NCBI RefSeq assembly: GCF_001039355.2
Contig: NW_019773958.1
Span: 371,254-435,253, forward strand
DNA from: Lingula anatina
Taxonomy: Eukaryota > Brachiopoda > Lingulata > Lingulida > Lingulidae
DNA length: 64,000 nt
Direction: 5' to 3'
The notes below the pieces were generated by a model. The model worked only from the letters and a program-made list of their open reading frames with translations, did no database searches and had not been told where the DNA came from. Both the position numbers and the translations under genes were made by a program. Shown here piece after piece: positions 56,094 through 64,000 of the stretch (positions within the stretch are counted from its first letter, which is position 1; each line of letters starts with the position of its first letter).

Positions 56094-58533
56094 ACTTTTT
56101 TTAGATTTGACATTTTTTTCGATTAATCCAGTTTATATTATAACGCTTCCCTGATCGTATTACTATCAAGCAGCAGCCAACTCAAAATTACAGATTCCCA
56201 CACCAGGTTTGAACTCGCGTGCCATACCAGCGGGCAAAAACGATTTCTTTCTTTGATTAACAAAAAGACCCAAATTTGGGACCGCAGCTTAGATTAAAAA
56301 ACTGAAACGTAACTGTCAAAATTTTATAAGTGATTTTTTAACCTTCGTCAACGTACTCATGATTTTTAATGTCTATTCTTTTGTTAATCTGCAACTTGTC
56401 AGCCGCTAAGGGTAATCCTTTTTTTCGTTGATTTGGCTGTGTAAAGTAATTAAGACTCTTTCGGTAGCCTAATTATTTTGATATACTCTTTTATAAACAT
56501 TCCATTTATTTAAACATTCAGGTTGATATAGCCCAGCTCACCAATTTGCTGTCTTCGCTTCTAATTTGTTCATATTCCGAGTGGTCACATTGTGAAGAAA
56601 TTCCAGCCAAAATATGCATGGAAAGTTACCGATTACCGCCAGGCTTTTACAGCTGTTTTAAAATTGGCGAAGAAACGGTTATGTCATCGCGGATACGATA
56701 GGTAGGCTTAATTTGGAAGGGGTGATTAGTGTCAGAAACCTTACTGCATCATTTGGCATTACATTGTATAAACCTATTTTCATTGTGACTGATGCGGATT
56801 TGGATCTCTTTTTCTTTCCGAAGATTAAGGTGCGAATGGTTTCTTACTGCATTAGTATACACTCCATTGCTAGGCAGTTAATGCATTTAAGATGCCGTAA
56901 CTACCTCTCTGCTTTTGATACATTTTATGGAGTGCTTGTTCACATCTGCAAAGCCAAAAGAGCTACTTATTCTTACATTGCTATTCATATGTAAATCTGA
57001 AGTGGTGATCATCATAAGAGTTCCTTTTCATATTTTTCGTACAATATTTATTTGCCCATGCAAACATCTTGTTCTATATTTTTGCTTTTTTAATCAGTTC
57101 TGTTGAGTACATGTAATAAGTGACGAACGTTTATGACTGAAAATAATTAAACATACCTACGTGGTATTTGTTTTAGTATTGATTCTTTCACTTATAAAAC
57201 CATCGATCATAAGACTCGATGTTTACAGGCCAATACCGTTTCCTATATAATTCATGCACGTCAATCAATATCACGGGTGATTATTGTATTCAATACCATT
57301 TTCGTAGCAGAGGGACACTTTTGTTACAAAACGTATAATGATACCAGCATTCGTAAAAGGGAAGCAACGTTTTCACTGAGCTTGAAAACTACTCGTGGCA
57401 CAACCAACTCAAAAGGAATTGATAATAAATAAGATCTTGACCAAGAGTCTCCTTGAGGCAGAGAACACAAACAGGAACAAATGTCGACCGCCATGCTGTC
57501 GTCTGGTTGCTGAGGAAGGACATCGAAATTTTCGAATGGTCGGATAGGGCAGAGAGACCATGTTTATTACAGTGTTATACGGAGGTGAGGATGGATTCGC
57601 CGTCTTTTTTGTTGTCGAAACTTTTGATTGGATCGGGAAAATTTCTTGAAAAACTGCGGTAGTAACCCCCCCCCTCTATATCGTTGCGAGGATAGTATAG
57701 GCTACTATGCCACCTTGAACTTCTAGAGTAAGTTGGATGATAAAAGATAAAGGGAAGGAGAGCGTAACTTTAAAGACACCATGAAGTGCCGAATCCAGTC
57801 TGGCTATGTGACAATCGAAAATTTATCCCGCAATCGATAAGTTTATTAATCTAATGAGAACCTGACACAATTTCGATCGCACAGGGCCACAGGTTTGCAG
57901 TGTTCACTGTTCGGTGCACTGTTCTAAAAACATGAATACACTTAAGAAGCAACAGACATAGGTCTACATGTGTATCTATAGCATTAGTTCACATAGAAAA
58001 ATCATGCAAGTTTAAGATGTAGCAGTGAGTTGACCATTGATTTATACACATGAATAATTTACCTGTGCGACACGTCTAAGGCGAAAATGACATGAGAAAT
58101 TGATTTTCCTTATGCTTTAAAGTCGGCCACTAACAATTGATGTTAAGCTGTAATCCAGGTACAGTTGTATTAACTTATTCGTATTTCTAATATTCAGATA
58201 ACAGACAGCAAATTTTCAACCCAAACTGCTTGGTGAAGATATTGCTACATCACATTAAAGAGAGGTGTCATTTAGACAAAAATGGTATTTCTTTTATTTC
58301 TTTTATTTTGTTTTCATCACTAGTGATACCCTGTCGAATAAAGTCAGTTTTTTTATTTTGGTTTTAAGTAAAATTTTTAAGGAAAATATTTAAAAAATCA
58401 TTTATTATCGCGAAACATACACGATAAAAAATTAAGAAAAATTATTGTTGGCTAGCTCATCAGTTGCTCTTCTTAAAACTGATTTATTTTCTTCAATACT
58501 CCGTCATTCTAACCTAGAAAATTTTATGATTAC

Positions 58534-59682
58534 ATGAAAAAACGACCTTTTTCAGATGTAGTCGAGTTATCTGACGACCAGGGTGCGGTAAAGAATCTTC
58601 ACACCAACCTCACGGAATACGGCACTGAATTCCTCAGCGACAGGGAGCAGTTAATACTATTACGAGTGGAAAGTAAGTTATTTAAAAACGAAAGCGGTGT
58701 AACGAACCTGGAGGTCCGTGTAACAAAAAGTCCGCCCCCATTTAGTGATAATGGTTAAGGTCAAAATCTAGGGCGAGGCTTACCTGCACAAATCAATGGG
58801 AAGCGGACACTTAGACCCCATTCCCATACCTGGATCGATCTAGCGGGTTCGACCCATCTCCGAGGGTTTTCTCGCTTAATTGCACTCAGCTTAAGCGGGT
58901 CTGATGTTTGGTGCCCCTACTGAAGCTATTAGGGGGTAATAAATCAGGCCCGTAGCCAGCAATTTCAGAGGGGGGTTCGTTTTCTGAAAAAGTGGACCTT
59001 TTAGCATAAAATCCTCAAATACATAGGTCAAATTTTACCCAGAGTGGACCTTTTCCCAGCAAAAAGGGTGGTTCTTTCGAACCCCCCGAACCCCCCCTGG
59101 CTACGGGCCTGTTAATCATTATCATTAGCAGCTTCATTAGGCATGCCAGACATCTAAGCCGCTTCAGCTGAATGAAATTTGGGGAGAACCCCTCGGGGAT
59201 GGGTCGATCTTGCTAGGTCGATTTAGGTGTGGGAATGGGGTCTTTGTCATGGGGGACTCTCCCAACGTGGCCCCGGGCCCTCCTCTTCCTCTATTCTTTA
59301 GCAGATATCTAATTCAAACTTATAATGACAAGGCTTCTCCTGTGACCCTTCCTCACATGAGTCTCTTCCTGCTTTTGCCCCCCCCCCTCCCCCCTCCCCC
59401 CCAAAGTAAAATTCTGAATCCGACGTACACATGTATCCACAAAACTTTCTGTCATCTTCGGGACTCAGATATCGTAGTGCCTATACAATCTTTTTCCTTT
59501 GCTGGAATAACTTTGTGATCACAAATTCTCAAGTATAGTCATTATATACACATGTATATTCTTTATTTATTTTTCATCTTTTTAAACTCAATCATGTTGT
59601 TACACAACTTAAAAACTGCAGGCCGGCAAAAAACGACAATGGAAGTTTTAGTGCCCAACATAAGGATATCGATCTGCCTATA

Positions 59683-59722
<40 letters not shown>

Positions 59723-60662
59723 AGTCTTGGAATTAGTTGTTACTAAGACATTAACTATTTTTAATTCACAGAGGACGCTGAGGGTGAAGAGGACAGACCT
59801 TTGTATATTCCACTTTTGGACGGTCTGGAAGAGGATGAAGAATTTATAAGTAAGTTACACCCACCATAGGAAAGTAAAGTTACCCCATTGTGAATTGGTC
59901 TACACATCATTTTGCATCTTTTAGCAGCAATTAGTAAAAATGTATTCAGGTCTGTGAATTAGATGTACCTTGTCCTTCACCAAGAAGAGGTTTTTTTTAT
60001 TATTTGCAAGGAATAGAAAAGCAGCTTAACAAATTGCATCAATAATATTGTTTCTTATTCCAAAATATTAAGACAAACAAACAAACAAACAAAAAAAAAA
60101 TGAAATCTTGCCACGGAGCCTTAGACTGCATTCCCACAGATTTTGGATCGCTCTATCCCCGTGGGGAGTCTCACTAGATTGCTGTCAGCTTAGCCGGCTT
60201 AAATGTCTGTCCCGCCTACTAAAAGCTGTAAGGGGGTTATTAACTTTCGTGCGCGCTCGGCTGACAGCAATTTAGCGTGAACCCCCAGGGAGTAAGGTAG
60301 ATCCAGATGGATCGATCCAAATCTGTGGGAACCCAGTCTTAGACCATTACCGTAGTAAGCTCTCACAATTTTAGTCTTGAGTGTCAGTTTTAATTCTTTA
60401 AAATATGCCATCAACATGACAGATAACTTTCTGAGGACGGTTAATTTAATTTTATTTATTTAACTATTTTCTTTTTGTAATTCCAGGAAAACTGAATCCT
60501 AACCCCGAGCCCCCCAGTACAGCCCCAAAAGGCAAACGTCTCTCCAAACACAGGGGGTCAGTGGTGGATACAGATGGATATAAGGGGAAGAAAAATAAAC
60601 AGCCTGCTAAAAAGACAACTCCTAGAACTAACTCTGCTGGGAAAAGAGGGTCAATCAATTAA
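58534..60662 (+). CDS. Uncharacterised 130-residue charged protein, three exons
   Basis: The exons are 58534-58672, 59772-59849 and 60487-60662, with GTAAGT donors, CAG acceptors and all introns in phase 1. The protein starts MKKRPFSDVVELSDDQGAVK and continues LTEYGTEFLSDREQLILLRV. An acidic middle follows (EGEEDRPLYIPLLDGLEEDE), then a lysine-rich, Ser/Thr/Pro-containing tail (KGKRLSKHRGS, KGKKNKQPAKKTTPRTNSAG). It looks largely disordered with one short helical segment. An acceptor-like CTTTTTCAG at 58555 overlaps the proposed start, so the real gene could begin further upstream and this ATG could be intronic. Both introns contain hairpin MITEs. I do not recognise a family. Confidence 0.65.
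58811..59244. mobile_element. Hairpin MITE, copy 4, interrupted by another element
   Basis: The left arm starts TTAGACCCCATTCCCATACC and the right arm ends GGTGTGGGAATGGGGTCTTT. Internal inverted blocks match copy 1 (TAGATCGATCT-type, CTGATGT, GCCCCTACTGAAGCT / AGCTTCATTAGGC). A 167-bp foreign element interrupts the apex. The element lies in the first intron of the 130-residue gene. Confidence 0.8.
58945..59111. mobile_element. 167-bp MITE nested in hairpin copy 4
   Basis: The terminal inverted repeats are perfect for 15 bases: CAGGCCCGTAGCCAG at the left and CTGGCTACGGGCCTG at the right. The interior has two near-copies of AGTGGACCTTTT and no frame. Its position inside the hairpin element shows that it arrived later. 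No clear target-site duplication is seen. Confidence 0.85.
59681..59720. repeat. Poly(A) tract of about 36-40 bases
   Basis: A long A-run in the first intron of the 130-residue gene. It might be the tail of a retroposed sequence, but nothing to the left looks like a SINE or a processed gene. Confidence 0.9.
60121..60342. mobile_element. Hairpin MITE, copy 5
   Basis: The ends are TTAGACTGCATTCCCACAG and CTGTGGGAACCCAGTC followed by TTA, giving a TTA direct repeat at both ends. It has the same subfamily interior as the copy at 15380-15607. It lies in the second intron of the 130-residue gene. The three-base TTA/TAA duplication is what suggests the PIF/Harbinger superfamily. Confidence 0.8.
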
Positions 60663-60862
60663 ACTGAAATGCAATGAAGAATGTTTCTGATGGTTTGAAA
60701 TGGAGCATAATATTTGTATTGATATATATTTTAGATCGATTAGAAACTGCTGATGATAAGGACAAAAAAGAAAGGTTTATTACCCCCAACAACACGCCCC
60801 TCACACCTTGAAACTAGAAAAGAAAAGGTGTGAACTACGGGCCAGTTTTACGAAGCTCTCAT

Positions 60863-60868
60863 AATAAA
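60863..60868 (+). terminator. Polyadenylation signal candidate for the 130-residue gene
   Basis: AATAAA about 200 bases after the stop at 60662. Confidence 0.4.
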
Positions 60869-60882
60869 TACAGTTTAGCATC

Positions 60883-61092
60883 TCACACTGTGACTTCTTT
60901 CCTCACAGTATGTTCCACTTGCAGTCTGGCATTAACCACAATGAAGTAATAATTTCCATGCTGATCCAGTAGGAATTCCACAGTGCCAGCATTCTCATAA
61001 CCCACATATTGAGCCAGTTTTACAGCATCTGCAATCATCCGGTTACAGACCTCACTCTTAAGCCATGGAGCTGGGGCGGTCTCCATGACTCA
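60883..61092 (-). pseudogene. Pyruvate carboxylase biotin-carboxylase fragment
   Basis: The minus-strand frame (ATG 61086 to TGA 60883) reads METAPAPWL, then [20 protein letters not shown] and [16 protein letters not shown]. This aligns with one exon's worth of the biotin carboxylase domain of pyruvate carboxylase ([41 protein letters not shown]). The glutamate in FIEVN, a metal ligand for ATP, is Val here. The frame upstream of the Met closes at once (TGA) and ends with a stop just after KEVTV. No flanking exons are visible. It is most likely a dead gene fragment; a stray exon of a larger gene is less likely. Confidence 0.75.
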
Positions 61093-61319
61093 ATTCTTAT
61101 AATGCTTCTTCATCGATGACAAGATAAAAATGATGGTTAAAAATGTTAATGATTTAGGACAAATATAATTCTGAAGAATTACTGAAAAAAATCCCATACC
61201 ACATAAATATGTAATCACATTTTTATATTTATAAACTTTAATAAACACTTTTCACAAACCATACATTTTGAGTCATTAGGAAACTACTGTATTTCAGGTA
61301 TGCCAACAAGATTATAACT
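61093..61319. other. Intergenic spacer
   Basis: AT-rich sequence with no exon seen, between the pyruvate carboxylase remnant and the first GPCR 3'-end-like segment. Confidence 0.4.
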
Positions 61320-61435
61320 TACGCACAAACAACGTGTTAGATTTATGTGTTTTTGAATAATGAGTTTTCCAGGAAGCTTCAACAATCTTCCCATAATCAA
61401 CAAGGTTTACCCTATCCAAAAACCATTAAGAAATA
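61320..61435. repeat. GPCR 3' UTR-like segment, copy upstream of the receptor
   Basis: Resembles the sequence after the GPCR stop (63280-63400): ACAAACAACGTG, then GTTTTCCAGGAAGCTTC, then ATAATCAACAAGGTTTACCCTATCC in the same order. The coding part is not recognisable here. It is probably a remnant of a related gene lying before the intact receptor. Confidence 0.65.
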
Positions 61436-62124
61436 TTTACTGAGAAGAGTGTGTCACACCAAGAGTAACTGGGGGTGGCAGGCGCATCCGTGTTTGAGGC
61501 GGAATTGAAAAAAAGACATAGGTAATCATTGGTGGAAACCTAAGCCACATCAAATATATGAATGTTATGGAATTCACCTGTCTTCCATTTGTCAGAGGGC
61601 GCCTAAGGAACAGTTTTATTTTGCAACGACAATGCCCAACGCAGCAGACTACTGTCAGAATCTGGGGACTGGGCAACCACCGTGGCCAGATATGATTCAT
61701 TGAACCCTATAGAGATTCAAAATCTATGGTCAAAGCAACTTTTTATTGTTAGAAAAAAGAGATGGCTCAGAAAGTATAGATTAAACTGAATAGTCGGTAG
61801 AACACAAAGAGTTTTTATTCAGTCAATAACGTGACATGAATTGACCGGGTATCCATTTCTTTAAGATCAATATTTAAGTCAGTAAGAAGTATTCCTTTTC
61901 ATTGCATATTTCTTCATTTTCATTGTTCTGATCATGGTCCTCAGCTGGTTAAAGCTGAGATTTCGTTACTCTTCCACATTGTCATTGTCATTGTCTCCTT
62001 TCATACCACTGTGCATCCTTTCATCCATGCATGCGCCAAGCGAAATTGGAATCCTTGTTATTGTCAAAATAAAAAAGGTACATTCTGGTCTCTGATTGGT
62101 TATGGACATGGCCAAATTCTGTGA
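61436..62124. other. Upstream region of the GPCR
   Basis: No gene recognised. A minus-strand open frame at 61437-61700 has no motif. Imperfect TGTCATTGTCATTGTC repeats occur at about 61980-61996. The receptor's proximal promoter lies at the right edge. Confidence 0.45.
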
Positions 62125-62130
62125 TATAAA
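62125..62130 (+). promoter_or_regulatory. TATA box of the GPCR gene
   Basis: TATAAA within CTGTGATATAAAGCCCC, 84 bases before the receptor ATG. A start of transcription about 30 bases on would give a short 5' UTR. The spacing supports an intronless gene with its own core promoter. Confidence 0.6.
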
Positions 62131-62213
62131 GCCCCAACTTCATGACTATCATCATCCTTTAGACAGTTTCTCATTTGTTCAATATCTTACTTTCAACTAC
62201 ACATTGAAGCATA

Positions 62214-63254
62214 ATGGAAGGTTTTTTGGACAATTTGGATGAATTGAATTTAACAAGAAATACATTGAACAGTACATTGGTGAATGGCACCAACTCTCAC
62301 CAAACAGCCTCTAACTTGTACCTCACCGTTGTCGTAGGATTCGCGTCACTGGTCGTCAGCCTACTCGGAATAATTTGTAACTCTCTGTCTTTCATAGTAT
62401 TTTACAAGGAGAGAGGAAATACATCCACTGATTATCTACTATCCTGGACTGCGATCATGGATAACATCTTTTTAATCACAGCAATATTTACCGTCAATTT
62501 ACCTGCTTGGTATGTTTATTTGGGATGGATTGAGTGGTTCTTTGTTGCAATGCAGATGGCCACTATTTATATTTGGCCAATCACACTGTTTGCAAGACTT
62601 TCTTCCCATTGGCTGCTAATCTTTGTGGCATTTGACCGTTATCTTGCCGTTAACAAACCTGTGAAAAGCATCGAGTTTCGAAAGGTAACAAAATGGCGAT
62701 GGCGGACATACGTATTACTGACAGTGATCGCCTTGTATCAACTTCCAAAGTTTTTCGATACTAAATTTGTTGGATTTCTTCCTTGTGAACGCAGCTTGAA
62801 TGACTTTTGCCAAATTGTTCAATTGAAGGACTGGGCCACTGGTTACAAAATTATTTACCGCAGGGGGTTTCCTTTCATTATCAACGTTTCACTAACTGGA
62901 TTCATGCTCATTCTTTACGTTAAACTTATTCAGTCCTTGAGGAGACAAGCTAAAATGCGACTGACAATGACCAATTCTGCATGTGATAACTCCAGCCAGA
63001 TAATAAAAACAGTGGTGTTGCTGATCACATTTTATGTACTAGCTGTGCTACCTTTTAGTTTTACATCCTCCTTTTTGGCTCTTGTGGAGCAGATACCTAG
63101 AAAGTTAGAGAGCTTTACATTCATTGGACACCATATTAAACCTGTGGGATTTTTTCTAACAAGTCTCAACTCGTCCATTAATTTTTTCGCTTATGGATTG
63201 TGTAGTTCATCATTCCGTAAAAGATTAAAGCATTTGGTGGGTTTTCAAAAATGA
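62214..63254 (+). CDS. Intronless class A (rhodopsin-like) GPCR, 346 residues
   Basis: Seven hydrophobic segments are visible. Three N-glycosylation sites occupy the N-terminus (N12, N19, N24). TM1 carries GIICNSLSF (N56), TM2 LSWTAIMDN (D83), and TM3 ends FDRYLAV (DRY at 141-143). TM5 has FPFIINV (P220), TM6 FYVLAVLPF (P280) and TM7 NSSINFFAY (N323, Y327). TM4 (YVLLTVIALYQLP) lacks the usual Trp, TM6 has no Trp before the Pro, and TM7 has Phe instead of Pro in NPxxY. This set is typical of FMRFamide/neuropeptide-receptor-like invertebrate GPCRs. The C-tail is short and basic (SSFRKRLKHLVGFQK). A TATA box lies 84 bases upstream. The ligand is unknown. The frame is complete and intact. Confidence 0.92.
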   Translation: MEGFLDNLDELNLTRNTLNSTLVNGTNSHQTASNLYLTVVVGFASLVVSLLGIICNSLSFIVFYKERGNTSTDYLLSWTAIMDNIFLITAIFTVNLPAWYVYLGWIEWFFVAMQMATIYIWPITLFARLSSHWLLIFVAFDRYLAVNKPVKSIEFRKVTKWRWRTYVLLTVIALYQLPKFFDTKFVGFLPCERSLNDFCQIVQLKDWATGYKIIYRRGFPFIINVSLTGFMLILYVKLIQSLRRQAKMRLTMTNSACDNSSQIIKTVVLLITFYVLAVLPFSFTSSFLALVEQIPRKLESFTFIGHHIKPVGFFLTSLNSSINFFAYGLCSSSFRKRLKHLVGFQK

Positions 63255-63870
63255 AAATAATTGCATAGATTTTAAAGACAAACAATGTGCATTAGAACTT
63301 TAGACAGTAAAAAAAAACAACATTTTCCAAGAAACTTCATAAATTATTTCATAATCACCAAGGTATACCCTATCCAGAACCGTTGAGATCCATAAAATGT
63401 TGTTTTAGTTCTATAATTAAATTTTGGACAGGCTTATCAAAATTGTCAGCTTCCATCGTCAGTACAGCTATCAAAGTTTCGCAAAATCTCGCAGAATGTG
63501 AATAATGAATATAAAGTGCAATAGCTAAGGCCCAGGTGTTACAAAGCTCCAAGATGGAGACTCAGGAGAAGTCTGGTGAGCGTGGCTCTGAGGGGTAAAA
63601 AGGAAACGGTAGCCACCCAGTATAAATTAAAAAAACCAGACAATGGCAAGAGACCAGAAAAGAAGGACCCAAGCAATCTATGTTGGCAGTGAGGAAAGCC
63701 GTTGGAAAAAACACAGGAAAGGTAGGAATATCAAGTATTATATGCAAAGAGAGAAATCAACATGAACGTTTTTTTCTGTAAACTTATTTCACCATTTGCG
63801 CAGAAAAAAATCAACCAAAAAACTGCGCTACACACCTTTTCATTGGACACGGGACAAAAGTTTTCGGTTA
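63255..63870. other. 3' region of the GPCR and spacer
   Basis: Contains the receptor's 3' UTR-like segment (to about 63400) and about 470 bases of spacer. A minus-strand open frame at 63370-63552 (TLIAVLTMEADNFDKPVQN and on to ELKQHFMDLNGSG) looks protein-like but has no recognised family, and I do not call it. Confidence 0.45.
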
Positions 63871-64000
63871 TGTAGGCCCTACTATGTTGTTCATCATTGC
63901 GTAAAAGATTAAAACATTTTGTGGGATTTCAAAAATGACAATAATTACATAATTTTTAAAGACAAACAACGTGCCTGAGAGCTCTATGTACCAAAAAAAA
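63871..64000 (+). pseudogene. 3'-end fragment of a second GPCR gene
   Basis: Matches the last about 60 coding bases and the 3' UTR of the intact receptor at 63188-63317. In the receptor frame it reads CCSSLRKRLKHFVGFQK then TGA, against CSSSFRKRLKHLVGFQK in the intact gene, so 14 of 17 residues and the stop agree. The TM7 part just before is disrupted by an insertion (TAGGCCCTACTA-like bases at about 63882) and nothing upstream encodes the other helices. The copy runs to the window edge. Confidence 0.8.

Larger units (their letters stand above)
54010..58533. other. Intergenic region between the EGF gene and the 130-residue gene
   Basis: The right end of the EGF gene's promoter should lie at the left edge of this stretch. 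It contains an (AAAT)n array at about 54791-54843. A minus-strand open frame at 55875-56093 is discussed separately. Other open frames (for example 56713-56994 and 57453-57662) lack splice signals or motifs. Upstream exons of the gene starting at 58534 could be hidden here. Confidence 0.5.

Noticed and set aside
57453-57662. 69-codon plus-strand open frame as a first exon of the 130-residue gene
   Set aside because: It ends in a stop without a usable donor in the needed phase, so it cannot be joined to 58534 or 58556.
59681-59720. Poly(A) tract as evidence for a retroposed gene
   Set aside because: No gene-like or SINE-like body precedes it and no target-site duplication was seen.
61437-61700. 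87-codon minus-strand open frame upstream of the GPCR
   Set aside because: No recognisable domain, and it overlaps sequence next to the receptor 3'-end remnant.
63370-63552. 60-codon minus-strand open frame after the GPCR
   Set aside because: Parts look protein-like, but there is no family, acceptor or donor, and it overlaps the receptor's 3' UTR-like segment.

Overview
This is AT-rich animal nuclear DNA from a draft assembly. Spliced genes with GT-AG introns, exons of about 20-400 nt, intron lengths of hundreds to thousands of bases, microsatellites and short DNA-transposon derivatives all point to a metazoan. A cilium gene (CFAP70), a secreted chitin-binding/EGF/PAN protein and an intronless rhodopsin-type receptor suggest a marine invertebrate with motile cilia. 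I cannot place the phylum from the sequence alone. There are no operons, CRISPR arrays or other prokaryotic features.

Layout. 1-10.8 kb: mostly non-coding, with a degenerate 22-bp minisatellite, a long hairpin and a few unrecognised exon-like stretches. 10.9-15.7 kb (minus strand): a complete six-exon DTD1 (D-aminoacyl-tRNA deacylase) with an unusual repetitive C-terminal tail and hairpin MITEs in its first and last introns. 15.9-19.4 kb: exons of an unrecognised minus-strand gene, one of them shown twice because two overlapping contigs were not merged. 20.1-47.1 kb (plus strand): CFAP70 in 29 exons, which I could join in phase from ATG to stop (1127 residues). A THAP-domain ORF in its second intron sits on a contig that appears to have been wedged between two contigs that really overlap. 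48.2-54.0 kb (minus strand, convergent with CFAP70): a ten-exon gene for a 583-residue secreted protein with a signal peptide, CBM14-like domain, Thr-rich linker, eight EGF modules and a PAN/apple-like C-terminus. 58.5-60.7 kb (plus): a three-exon gene for a roughly 130-residue charged protein that I do not recognise. 60.9-61.1 kb (minus): a broken pyruvate carboxylase fragment. 62.2-63.3 kb (plus): an intronless class A GPCR of 346 residues, with 3'-end-like remnants on both sides that suggest a former tandem array.

The genes share no evident pathway. CFAP70 is axonemal, DTD1 acts in translation quality control, the EGF protein is extracellular and the GPCR is at the cell surface. Three single-N contig joins (17318, 21154, 53152), each with duplicated flanks, mark unmerged overlaps and should be corrected before any duplication is interpreted.
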